From: [Mycobacterium] nativiensis
Lineage (GTDB): Bacteria; Actinomycetota; Actinomycetes; Mycobacteriales; Mycobacteriaceae
Assembly (NCBI RefSeq): GCF_020172685.1
Contig: NZ_CP083986.1
Coordinates: forward strand, 4,234,158-4,298,157
DNA: 64,000 nt
Direction of reading: 5' to 3'
The translations under genes and the position numbers were made by a program. Numbering within the stretch: position 1 is the first letter of the stretch; each line of letters opens with the position of its first letter. This document shows positions 53,508 to 61,846 of this stretch, one piece after another. A model generated the notes under the pieces. It was not told where the DNA came from. It searched no databases and was given only the letters and a program-made list of their open reading frames with translations.

Positions 53508-54503
53508 ATGTCTGCACCTGCCGTCACCAAGCCCACAGCCAGCGTACGTGAGTTCACGGCCGATCTGGTCGTGCAACGACGCACTACGCCCGCCGATGGC
53601 GTGGTGGTCTTGGACCTGGGTGCTCCTGGAGGCCAGGATCTGCCGCGCTGGGAACCCGGTGCCCACATCGATCTCATTGTGAGTGACGGATTAACCCGGC
53701 AATACTCGCTATGCGGTGATCCACACAGTCCTGCTACGTGGCGCGTCGGGGTGCTCCTCGACCCCAACAGTCGCGGTGGTTCACGCTACGTCCACGAGAA
53801 GCTCAGCGAGGGCGCCATCGTGCGAGTACGTGGCCCCCGCAACAATTTTCCGCTTGTCGATACAGCGAGCTATCGGTTTATCGCCGGGGGTATCGGTATC
53901 ACCCCGATCTTGACGATGATCGAATCTGCGGAGCGCGGAGGCAACGACTGGACCTTGCTATACGGCGGACGCACCCGGGCGTCCATGGCCTTCGCGGAAG
54001 AGCTGGCCGCCCGCCATCCGGAACGAGTCACGGTGTGGCCGCAGGATGAGTGCGGGCTCCTCGATCTGGAGACGCTACTGAAGGATCCACCGCTCGACGC
54101 CCTGGTGTATTGCTGTGGGCCGGAGCCGCTGCTGGCGGCGGTCGAACAGCACTGCGCCCACTGGCCGGCCGGTGCGCTGCACATCGAACGATTCGCCGCC
54201 AAGGCGTCGCCTGTCGAGCAAGCCGGTGAGGCGCTGGAGTGTTTCGAGGTGGTGTGCCAGCGGTCGGGGGTCACCTTGCAGGTGGAAGCGAACCAGTCGA
54301 TCTTGGAAGTCCTTGAAGCGAACGGTGTTCCCACACTTTCCGCCTGCTATGAAGGAATCTGCGGAACCTGTCAGACTCGGGTCCTGGAAGGTGCCGTCGA
54401 TCACCGCGACTCGGTACTCAGCGAAGCCGAGCAGGCGTCCGGCGAAGTCATCATGACATGCGTATCCCGATCCCGTACTGAGAAGCTGGTGCTGGACCTG
54501 TGA
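53508..54503 (+). CDS. Phthalate-dioxygenase-reductase-type flavin/ferredoxin reductase
   Basis: 331 aa electron-transfer protein in the order FMN domain (RQYSLCG, about residue 75), NAD domain (GGIGITPILTM) and C-terminal plant-type [2Fe-2S] domain (CYEGICGTCQTRV then MTC). It passes electrons from NADH to the Rieske oxygenase encoded next (GTGA overlap at 54500-54503). It may also serve other oxygenases of the window. ATG 53508 preferred; ATG 53493 adds five residues. Confidence 0.9.
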   Translation: MSAPAVTKPTASVREFTADLVVQRRTTPADGVVVLDLGAPGGQDLPRWEPGAHIDLIVSDGLTRQYSLCGDPHSPATWRVGVLLDPNSRGGSRYVHEKLSEGAIVRVRGPRNNFPLVDTASYRFIAGGIGITPILTMIESAERGGNDWTLLYGGRTRASMAFAEELAARHPERVTVWPQDECGLLDLETLLKDPPLDALVYCCGPEPLLAAVEQHCAHWPAGALHIERFAAKASPVEQAGEALECFEVVCQRSGVTLQVEANQSILEVLEANGVPTLSACYEGICGTCQTRVLEGAVDHRDSVLSEAEQASGEVIMTCVSRSRTEKLVLDL

Positions 54504-55582
54504 GCAACTACCCGAAGAATTGCTGGTACGTTGCGGCGACCTCCGACGAAATCACCGACTCACCGCTGGGTCGACGCCTGCTCGGCGAAGACGTCGTATT
54601 GTGGCGCGGCGCGAGCGGCGTCGTCACGGCGTTCGAGAACCGCTGCGCACACCGGGCATTCCCGTTGTCACACAGCCGTGTCGACGGAGACCGGTTGGTG
54701 TGTGGCTATCACGGATGCACCTATGCCGCCGATGGGGCTTGCGTACATATCCCGTCGCAGCCCCGCGTTCCGATCGGGATGAACGTCCCGGTATTCCCGC
54801 TCATTGAGGAACCACCATTCGTCTGGATCTGGACGGGATCGCCGGCCGCCGCTGCCAGCAGCCAACCGCCCAGCGCAGTCTGGGTCAACGACGCCGGATG
54901 GACCACGTTCGCAGATTCCTGGCGGGTGAACGCGAACTACATGATGATCCACGAGCACTACCTGGACTTCAGCTATGCCACCGTCGTGCACGCAAACGAT
55001 ATCCCCAAGGAAATCGGGAGTATGCCAGCCTTCAGCGACGTCGAGATATCCGAAACCACCGTGACCTACACCCGAATCATGCCGGAAGCCTCCCTCACCG
55101 ACTGGCAAGCCGACGCCACGGGACTCGACCAAGACCGCAAGTACAAACACCGTGAGAGCGGTACATTCGTCTCACCCGCTATGCACCGCCAATATTGGGA
55201 TGTCGAGACCTCCGCCGGCAAGGACTACACCACTACCCGAACCCACGCGATAACACCCGAGACTGCTTGCACCACTCACGTGTTCATGCAATCGTCTCGG
55301 AACTACTCAACGGATCGCCACGAGGCGACCAGCCGGCTCAGGTCATTCCTCGCCCAGGTCGCCGAACGCGACACGGCCATTCTGGAGATGGCAGCGCGCC
55401 ATTCAGGGTACGACGCATGGCGCGGCGGCGTTGAGTTCCAAGCCGACCTGGCTTCCCTCAGGGCACGACGCATTGTCGGAGTGATGCTGGCCAAGGAAGC
55501 GGGTCCACACGCACTGCGTCCCGGTCTTGCGCCCAACACCCGCGAAGATTCGCTCAGTCCCCTGCAACCCCTCACGAGTTAG
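54500..55582 (+). CDS. VanA-type Rieske monooxygenase with altered iron site
   Basis: 360 aa single-component Rieske oxygenase of the vanillate-demethylase class. The [2Fe-2S] site is Cys49-x-His51 and Cys68-x2-His71. The mononuclear iron site, normally Asp-x2-His-x4-His, reads Asp156-x2-Tyr159-x4-His164 (YLDFSYATVVH); His151 and His153 lie just before it. Activity may depend on another ligand set or be lost. Paired with its reductase in the P450 operon, so O- or C-oxidation of a related ring compound is expected. Confidence 0.84.
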   Translation: MSNYPKNCWYVAATSDEITDSPLGRRLLGEDVVLWRGASGVVTAFENRCAHRAFPLSHSRVDGDRLVCGYHGCTYAADGACVHIPSQPRVPIGMNVPVFPLIEEPPFVWIWTGSPAAAASSQPPSAVWVNDAGWTTFADSWRVNANYMMIHEHYLDFSYATVVHANDIPKEIGSMPAFSDVEISETTVTYTRIMPEASLTDWQADATGLDQDRKYKHRESGTFVSPAMHRQYWDVETSAGKDYTTTRTHAITPETACTTHVFMQSSRNYSTDRHEATSRLRSFLAQVAERDTAILEMAARHSGYDAWRGGVEFQADLASLRARRIVGVMLAKEAGPHALRPGLAPNTREDSLSPLQPLTS

Positions 55583-55596
55583 GAACACCTGACGGC

Positions 55597-55923
55597 ATGA
55601 ACTTTCACGATGTGGTCAAGATCCTGGATGAGTCGGTCGGCGGCCCCGATGCCGATGTCGCCTCGCATGGACCGTTTTGGCGCGACGTCACCCGGGACCA
55701 ATTCGTCGCCATGAAGGTGGGCGGACGGATGCTTGTGGCCCTGGGCGATGGGGCGCGCTCCAATCTGGTGCTGTCACTGAAAGGTGAGGCACCGTTCGGT
55801 TCGGATCTTCCAGAACGCACCAAAGGTGCGGTCACGCCCCGCATGCCGTCTTATCTTCCCCCAGTGCCGGCCGAGTCCATCGATGTGATCGAACAGTGGA
55901 TCAACCAGGGATGCCCGGAGTGA
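55597..55923 (+). CDS. Small conserved protein of unknown function
   Basis: 108 aa, no signal peptide or membrane helix. It has FWRDVTRDQFVAMKVGG, a central LVLSLKGEAPFG and a C-terminal IDVIEQWINQGCPE; the last is reminiscent of the ends of some planctomycete-type cytochrome-like domains, but no heme motif is present. It follows the Rieske gene by 14 bp and probably belongs to the same operon. I do not recognise the function. Confidence 0.65.
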   Translation: MNFHDVVKILDESVGGPDADVASHGPFWRDVTRDQFVAMKVGGRMLVALGDGARSNLVLSLKGEAPFGSDLPERTKGAVTPRMPSYLPPVPAESIDVIEQWINQGCPE

Positions 55924-55960
55924 AGTACCCAGGGGCGAGGGGCACACGAAGGAGTCGGAA

Positions 55961-56863
55961 ATGCGGAATCTGCTGAATCTTTTGCGGCCGTTAATCTCCG
56001 CGGTACTGACGCTGGGATTGCTAAGCACTACAACCGTCGTCGGTGCCGGCGGCACTGCTCATGCAGCCCACGAGACCTTGATGGTGCCATCGGCGGCGAT
56101 GGGCCGCGACATACCGGTGGCTTTCCTGCCCGGCGGCCCGCATACGGTGTATCTGCTCGACGCGTTCGACGCCGGCCCCGATGTGAGCAACTGGGTTACC
56201 GCCGGTAACGCGATGAACACGCTTGCCGGTAAAGGGGTCTCGGTGGTTGCTCCCGCGGGCGGCGCCTACAGCATGTACGCCGACTGGGAGCGGGACGGCA
56301 GCAAGCAGTGGAACACATTCCTATCCAGCGAGCTGCCGGACTGGTTGGCAGCCAACAAGGGACTGGCGCCAGGCGGCCACGCCGTCGTGGGCGCCGCACA
56401 GGGCGGATACGCAGCGGTGGCGCTAGCGGCGTTCCACCCCGAGCGATTCCGCTACGCGGGCTCGATGTCAGGCTTCCTATATCCATCTGAAACCGCGATG
56501 AGCGGCGCGATAAACAACGGCTTGTCGAATTTCGGCGGGGTGAACTCCGACGACATGTGGGGAATGCCCCAACTCGGCCGGTGGAAGTGGCATGACCCCT
56601 ACGCGCACGCAGCATTGCTGGCGCAGAACAACACCCGGCTGTGGATCTTCAGCCCGCAGACCTTGACTGCCAGCAACCCAGCCGCGATGTTGGGTGTCGC
56701 CGACCTCGCACAGAGCACCAACAAGATGTTCTACGCCCAATACCGGGGCGTCAGCGGGAGCAACGGCCACTTCGACTTCCCGGTCAGCGGTGACCACGGC
56801 TGGACGACCTGGGGCCCGCAACTAAGTGCCATGTCCGGTGATATGACCAGGGCCATCCGCTAA
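55961..56863 (+). CDS. fbpD: MPT51/FbpD-like secreted antigen-85 relative, non-catalytic
   Basis: 300 aa. N-terminal signal peptide (cleavage predicted after AHA, about residue 35) and an alpha/beta-hydrolase fold closely following MPT51: VPSAAMGRDIPVAFL, AGPDVSNWVTAGNAMNTLAG, PQLGRWKWHDP and GHFDFP. The nucleophile elbow is GAAQGG instead of GxSxG, as in MPT51, so mycolyltransferase activity is not expected; fibronectin binding has been reported for MPT51. GGAG precedes ATG 55961. It stands alone here, not beside fbpA. Confidence 0.88.
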   Translation: MRNLLNLLRPLISAVLTLGLLSTTTVVGAGGTAHAAHETLMVPSAAMGRDIPVAFLPGGPHTVYLLDAFDAGPDVSNWVTAGNAMNTLAGKGVSVVAPAGGAYSMYADWERDGSKQWNTFLSSELPDWLAANKGLAPGGHAVVGAAQGGYAAVALAAFHPERFRYAGSMSGFLYPSETAMSGAINNGLSNFGGVNSDDMWGMPQLGRWKWHDPYAHAALLAQNNTRLWIFSPQTLTASNPAAMLGVADLAQSTNKMFYAQYRGVSGSNGHFDFPVSGDHGWTTWGPQLSAMSGDMTRAIR

Positions 56864-57270
56864 TGCCCGTGTTGAGAAGTCAAGTTGAGCCTGATCATGC
56901 CGCCGTGTGGAATGACGCGTCTGTGTTGACCCCGGTAGCGGATACGGACGGTCACAATCGCCGATCTACCCGGGACAGAGCGCGGAGAACACCGGAGTGC
57001 TGGAAATCTTTCGAGGTGTTGTTGCCAGTTGACCTGACCGCGGAGCAGGTCATCGACCGGATCAATACGCAAATTCGGCTCAATGCGGCCGACGCAGGCG
57101 ACTTCGTCCAGCGCACCCGCATCGATTCGCTGGAGCATCATTCAGATGGCTGGTGTCGATGGTTGGCCGCTTATCTACCTGGACCTCCTGGCACATTTCC
57201 GACGGCAATAACCGAGACACAACAGCATCGCGATCAGCTGTCAGACCGGACCGCCCCGCTGAAAACCTAG
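56863..57270 (+). CDS. Hypothetical protein
   Basis: 135 codons, starting at the last base of the MPT51 stop region. The middle (CWKSFEVLLPVDLTAEQVIDRINTQ in parts) looks protein-like, but the ends are low in family signal and no domain is recognised. No ribosome site is evident. It may be a remnant of a larger gene. Confidence 0.3.
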   Translation: MPVLRSQVEPDHAAVWNDASVLTPVADTDGHNRRSTRDRARRTPECWKSFEVLLPVDLTAEQVIDRINTQIRLNAADAGDFVQRTRIDSLEHHSDGWCRWLAAYLPGPPGTFPTAITETQQHRDQLSDRTAPLKT

Positions 57271-57360
57271 GTGCTGGCGTTACCCCATTCGACGACGTAG
57301 GAACAGACGGCGTGCGGGGGGATCCGGGGGACATCGCGAGCTTCTTCTCCTGACACCCGC

Positions 57361-59745
57361 TTAGCCCGGCGCGCTGCCGATCACCCCGTCGGCCTCCAAC
57401 GCCGCGATCTCGGCGTCGGACAGGCCCAGCTCGCGCAGCAGTTCGTGGTTGTGCTCACCGAGCAGCGGAGCGGGCCGGCGGTGGAATTGTTTGGGCCCAT
57501 GCGTCGACCGCACCGGCAGGGTGCTGTGCCGCACGGCGGGGTTGACCGGATGGGCCACCTCTTCGAAGAAGCCGCGGTGCGCCAACTGCTCCAACTCGGC
57601 CTGCCGGTGCGGCTGCAGCGCTTTGGCCACCGGTACCCCGACCGGCCACAGCGCCTCGACGATCGCGTCGCCGCTGCGTTCCGCGCACCAGGCACCGAGT
57701 CGGGCATCGATGGCGTCGTGCTGTTCGCGGCGCCCCGCAGCAGTCGCCAGTGCCGGGTCGCTCGCCCAGTCCGGCGCACCCAGCGCGTCACGAAGCGCCT
57801 CCCACTGCCGATCGGTGGCGACCGCGATCGCCACCCAACAGTCCAGGCGGCCGAACTCGTCGATATCGGCGGTGCGGTAAAGGTTCTGCGGGGCCGCAGT
57901 CGGTCCACGGTTGCCATCGCGCTGCAGCAGCGCACCGTACGCCGAGTACTCGATCACCTGCTCGGCGGCGATGCTGAGTGCGGCGTCGACCATCGCCGCC
58001 TCCACCAGCACGCCCTCGCCGGTGCGGTCGCGGTGCTCCAGCGCCAGCAGCAGGGCGTTGAGGGCGTGCACCCCGGCGTTCGGGTCGCCCACCGAGTACG
58101 GCTCGTACGGATTGCGTTCGGGGAATCCGGTCAACCAGCTCACCCCCGACGCGGCCTCGATGACATAGGCGAACGCCGGGTTGTCGCGCCACGGGCCGTC
58201 CAGCCCGAATCCGGGCATACGCACCATGATTGCGCCGGGTTGCAGCGCTCGGACGGAGTCGAAGTCCAGCCCGATCTGCTCGAGGACCCGCGGGGTGAAG
58301 TTCTCCACGATCACGTCGGCCGTCGCGATCAGCTTCCGCAGCACGGCACGGCCCGCCGCGTGCTGCAGGTCGACGGTGAGGCCCGACTTGTTGGTGTTCA
58401 GCGCGGAGAAGATCGGCGAACGCTCCCACCACTGTGGTTCGCTGACCGGGATTCCGGCGATCAACCGGGTTCCGTCCGGTCTGCGGGCGGACTCCACGTG
58501 GATGACCTCGGCGCCGAGCATCGCCAGCGGATGCGTGCAGCTCGGACCGGCCCAGAATGTGGTCAGGTCCAGTACCCGCAGGCCGCTGAACGGCAGGGCT
58601 TCGGCGCGGTAATCGTCGGCGGGCTCCGGCCGGGCCGCCGGCGCCGATGACCGGTAGCGCTCGGTGTGTTCACCGAGGCGCGGCGCGGGCCCCGGCGGCC
58701 GAAGCTCCACCGGGTGCAGACGGTAGGGCCGGTCGGGCTGGGTGAATCCGTCGCGAGGGTTGGTGACGAACGATTTCCGCTCCACGAAGTGGTCGAGTTC
58801 GGTGACGTTGGCGCCGTTGGCAACCGGGGCGTTGGGGATACGGAAGGCGGTGGCCAGGTCGCGGATCTCCTCGACCGTCTGCTCTTTCACCCAGGCGTAG
58901 ATCTCCTCGGCCTTCTCGTTGGCCTGTTGGGTGATCGACAGCGGCGAGTCCTCGTCGATCCACTCCGGATGGCCCGTCATCGCGCACAGGTCGAACCACT
59001 GCTGGGCGGTGCCGCAGCCGACATCGACCAGGCCGTCCTTGGCCGAGGCGATACCGGGGACGGTGACCTTGCGGGCGTCACGCCAGGGCCGGCCGAGCAT
59101 CTCGAAGTAGGTGACCGGGTAGTAGGTCAACCCCAGGATCTGGGTTTCGAGCATCGACAGGTCCAGCAGGTCCCCGGCCGCGCCGTTGCGCCGGGCGAAC
59201 CAGGAGGTCAGCGTCATCGCGCTGGCATACGCACCCGTCAGGTATTCCCCGACCTGGCCACCCACGAATGCCGGTGGCAGATCGGGTGATCCGCGCCCGA
59301 TCCCGAACACACCGCCCGACCAGGCCTGCAGTGTGAACTCGGTGGCGGCCCGGTCATGCCACGGCCCGTGAAGCCCGAACGGGGTGATGGCGGTGACGAT
59401 CAGGCGCGGGTGGTCGCGGCGAATCCGCTCGGGCGCGAAATGTTCGGCCACCGCCGAACCGCCCGACCACACCACCGCATCCGCTCCGGCCAGCAGTGTG
59501 TGCACGAACTCGGTGTCAGTGTCCGGGTCAGCGACAACACTGTGCTTGGCACCGGCCAGGAAGCTGAACAGCGCGCCGTCCTGCCCGGTGTCGGCCCCCG
59601 ACGCTGACCAGTGCCGCAACGAATCCCCCTGCGGCGGCTCCACTTTGATGACGTGGGCGCCGCCGTCGGACAGCAGCCTGGTGCAGTAGGCACCGGCGAT
59701 TCCGGTGGACAGATCGACGACGGTGAAACCGTCCAGCGGCATCAC
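57361..59745 (-). CDS. Two-domain family III (CaiB/BaiF) CoA-transferase
   Basis: 794 aa, about twice the family length. Residues 1-370 and about 385-794 are each a CaiB domain: first VVDLSTGIAGAYCTRLLSDGG, second VLDLTTFWAGPSCTHPLAMLG with PYSVGDPNAG carrying the probable catalytic Asp. Such enzymes move CoA between an acyl-CoA and a free acid, here perhaps as a fused dimer. ATG 59745 lies 3 bp after the crotonase stop. Last gene of the minus-strand operon. Confidence 0.87.
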   Translation of the reverse strand: MMPLDGFTVVDLSTGIAGAYCTRLLSDGGAHVIKVEPPQGDSLRHWSASGADTGQDGALFSFLAGAKHSVVADPDTDTEFVHTLLAGADAVVWSGGSAVAEHFAPERIRRDHPRLIVTAITPFGLHGPWHDRAATEFTLQAWSGGVFGIGRGSPDLPPAFVGGQVGEYLTGAYASAMTLTSWFARRNGAAGDLLDLSMLETQILGLTYYPVTYFEMLGRPWRDARKVTVPGIASAKDGLVDVGCGTAQQWFDLCAMTGHPEWIDEDSPLSITQQANEKAEEIYAWVKEQTVEEIRDLATAFRIPNAPVANGANVTELDHFVERKSFVTNPRDGFTQPDRPYRLHPVELRPPGPAPRLGEHTERYRSSAPAARPEPADDYRAEALPFSGLRVLDLTTFWAGPSCTHPLAMLGAEVIHVESARRPDGTRLIAGIPVSEPQWWERSPIFSALNTNKSGLTVDLQHAAGRAVLRKLIATADVIVENFTPRVLEQIGLDFDSVRALQPGAIMVRMPGFGLDGPWRDNPAFAYVIEAASGVSWLTGFPERNPYEPYSVGDPNAGVHALNALLLALEHRDRTGEGVLVEAAMVDAALSIAAEQVIEYSAYGALLQRDGNRGPTAAPQNLYRTADIDEFGRLDCWVAIAVATDRQWEALRDALGAPDWASDPALATAAGRREQHDAIDARLGAWCAERSGDAIVEALWPVGVPVAKALQPHRQAELEQLAHRGFFEEVAHPVNPAVRHSTLPVRSTHGPKQFHRRPAPLLGEHNHELLRELGLSDAEIAALEADGVIGSAPG

Positions 59746-59748
59746 CGG

Positions 59749-60711
59749 CTAGTTGTCCTTGTTACGACTGGACTTGCTCAACCGGAAGTCCGGGGGGAAT
59801 TTGGCGTCGTTGTCCTTGACCGCGCCGGACAGGCCGGCGTCGATGGCCTCGTCGAGCATCAGGTCGTCGGTGTCCGGGGCGACTCCGGAGCCCATCGATT
59901 CGAAGAACGCCGACAGCAGGCTGCCCATGTACTCGCCCTGGTGCTGCTTGTAGACCTCGAAGAACATCTTCTGCATGAACACCGTGTCCACCGGGCGGTT
60001 GCGGGCACAGGCAAGCGCGTATTTGGCCACTTCGTCTTCGAGCTGATCGCGGGGCACGACCCTGTTGAGGAAGTTGCACTTGTCCATGTCGGCGGCGGTG
60101 AACGGGCGCCCGGTGAACACCATCTCGGAGAACTTGCGCAGGCCCATCATCTGCACCCAGGTCCACATCCGCGGGCCCCAGCCGTAGTAGCGGAACGACG
60201 GATGGCCGAACAGTGCGTCATCGGAGGAGATCACCAGGTCGGCATCGGCGGCCTGGTAGAAGTGCCAGCCGTAGCAGTAGCCCTTGGCCTCGACGATGCT
60301 GATCTTCTTGAGTTCCTGCAGCGGCCGGTTACCGGCTTGAACGTTGGCGTACCACGCGCTGATCGTGGCACCGTTGCGAAAGGTGCCCTTGGGTGGATAG
60401 GTGACGTCTTCCCCCAGTGCGCCCTCCAGCTTCAGCTCGGCCAGCCGCAGATCCGGGTTGTCGACGCCTTCCATGAATTCGGGCAGGTCGGCTCCACTGC
60501 CCAGATCGGCGCCGACACCGCGGATCACCACCACCTTGACGTCGTTGTCGACACTGGCGCCGCGCAGCAGATCCGCGTATCGCAGCCGCGCGGCCGACGT
60601 CGGCGCGTTCAGGTACTCCGGCCGGTCGAAGGTGATCGTCGCGATCTTGGTGTCCGGGTCCTTGTGGTAGCGGATGATCTCTTCGGCCGACGGCCGTGCG
60701 GATTCGCCCAT
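59749..60711 (-). CDS. Atypical crotonase-family protein lacking both hydratase glutamates
   Basis: 320 aa. The fold is recognisable (TITFDRPEYLNAP, oxyanion LGSGADLPEF), but the two active-site lines read YCYGWHFYQAADADL and FGHPSFRYYGWGP, with no Glu at either expected site. A long C-terminal tail is rich in charged residues. It is more likely a hydrolase, decarboxylase or other crotonase-type enzyme than an enoyl-CoA hydratase. Starts 1 bp after the M24 stop; within an operon with a CoA-transferase. Confidence 0.8.
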   Translation of the reverse strand: MGESARPSAEEIIRYHKDPDTKIATITFDRPEYLNAPTSAARLRYADLLRGASVDNDVKVVVIRGVGADLGSGADLPEFMEGVDNPDLRLAELKLEGALGEDVTYPPKGTFRNGATISAWYANVQAGNRPLQELKKISIVEAKGYCYGWHFYQAADADLVISSDDALFGHPSFRYYGWGPRMWTWVQMMGLRKFSEMVFTGRPFTAADMDKCNFLNRVVPRDQLEDEVAKYALACARNRPVDTVFMQKMFFEVYKQHQGEYMGSLLSAFFESMGSGVAPDTDDLMLDEAIDAGLSGAVKDNDAKFPPDFRLSKSSRNKDN

Positions 60712-60712
60712 G

Positions 60713-61846
60713 TCACTTCACTTCCGGCCGGAGCGGACTGCTGGACAGCACTTCGTGGCCGCCCTCGGTGATCAACACCGCTTCGCGGGCGAACACCGCA
60801 CCCACACCGGGCTCGAAGACGTATCCGGTGACGGCCAGCGCCATGCCCGCCTCCAGCTGTTCGGCGGCTGCGGTCGCCGGGAGTTGCGCCGACACCACCG
60901 GTGGATCGAACCCGAGCCCGAGCCCGTGCGCCACCGGCACCGGTGGGAGCGGTTCGCCGGCCGCGGCGTAGGCGTCCAACAGCTCGCTGCTGGCCACGCC
61001 CGGCCGTATCCGCTCGGCAAGGTTGCGCCACAGTGAATCCCACCGCTGATACAACGCGTCGGTGGCGGCCGTGGGCGGTCCGACGGGGTAGGTCCGGCCC
61101 ACCTCACCGACGTAGCCGCAGGCCAGCACTCCGGCCGAAAACGCCACCAGGTCCCCGGACTGCACTCTGCCGCTGCCCGCCACGCGTCGCCACGGGTGCT
61201 CCCGGGAGGTCACCCAGGCGACGTCCTGGGTGGCCGGGGTGCTGTAGCCGCCGGCGGTCATCGCCTCCAGCAGCACACCGGTCAGGGTCTGCTCGCTGAC
61301 GCCGGGCTCCAACGCGGCCACTGCGACCGCCATGGCCGACTCGGCGACCTGCACGGAGGTTCGCAGTGCGGCCACCTCGTCCGGTGTCTTGATGCGGCGG
61401 GCGGCTCGCATCGCCAGTTCCCCGTCGACCAGTTCCGCCTTCGGGAAGGCCATCGGCAGCAGTTGGGCGAACAGCGGTGACATCGCGTCGGTGCCCACCC
61501 GCCGGGCGGTGGCCGCACCGTCGATACGCGCCAGGTTCGCGATGGTGTTGGTGGGATTCCAGGAGATGCCGTAGAGATTCTCGTGCGGAATGTCTTCGGG
61601 CACACCCTCATCCCAGGTGCTGAGCAGGTGGATCGCCCCGGTGGCGCGCACCAGCACGCAGGACGGCCCGAACGGGCGGGTGCCCGCCACCCAGAGCTGC
61701 GGCGCCCCGGTGATGTAGCGGATATTGGCCTGCCGGCCCAGCACCAGCACGTCCAGGTCGTGGGCTTCCATCTGCGCCAGCGCCCGCTCGCGCCGCCCAC
61801 CGCGCAGCGCGACGGAGTCCGGCAGAACCTCGGCGGTCATCGTCAT
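60713..61846 (-). CDS. M24 (creatinase/Xaa-Pro peptidase fold) paralogue with degraded metal site
   Basis: 377 aa pita-bread-fold protein with N-terminal creatinase domain (LVLGRQANIRYITG) and C-terminal M24 domain. Compared with its neighbour the metal ligands are partly lost: the first two Asp positions read LVAFSAGVLACGYVGEVGRT (Ser and Glu), His remains in VAHGLGLG, one Glu position is Thr (ALAVTGYVFEPG) and the last Glu is kept (AREAVLI). ATG 61846 overlaps the previous stop by 4 bp. Probably inactive alone and a partner of the upstream paralogue. Confidence 0.85.
   Translation of the reverse strand: MTMTAEVLPDSVALRGGRRERALAQMEAHDLDVLVLGRQANIRYITGAPQLWVAGTRPFGPSCVLVRATGAIHLLSTWDEGVPEDIPHENLYGISWNPTNTIANLARIDGAATARRVGTDAMSPLFAQLLPMAFPKAELVDGELAMRAARRIKTPDEVAALRTSVQVAESAMAVAVAALEPGVSEQTLTGVLLEAMTAGGYSTPATQDVAWVTSREHPWRRVAGSGRVQSGDLVAFSAGVLACGYVGEVGRTYPVGPPTAATDALYQRWDSLWRNLAERIRPGVASSELLDAYAAAGEPLPPVPVAHGLGLGFDPPVVSAQLPATAAAEQLEAGMALAVTGYVFEPGVGAVFAREAVLITEGGHEVLSSSPLRPEVK

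Noticed and set aside
56863..57270. Transposase remnant
   Set aside because: A faint resemblance to the C-terminal region of IS30-type transposases was not convincing; no inverted repeats or target duplication were found.
57445..58650. 401-codon plus-strand frame
   Set aside because: Antisense to the two-domain CoA-transferase; composition is the mirror of a GC-rich gene and no domain is visible.
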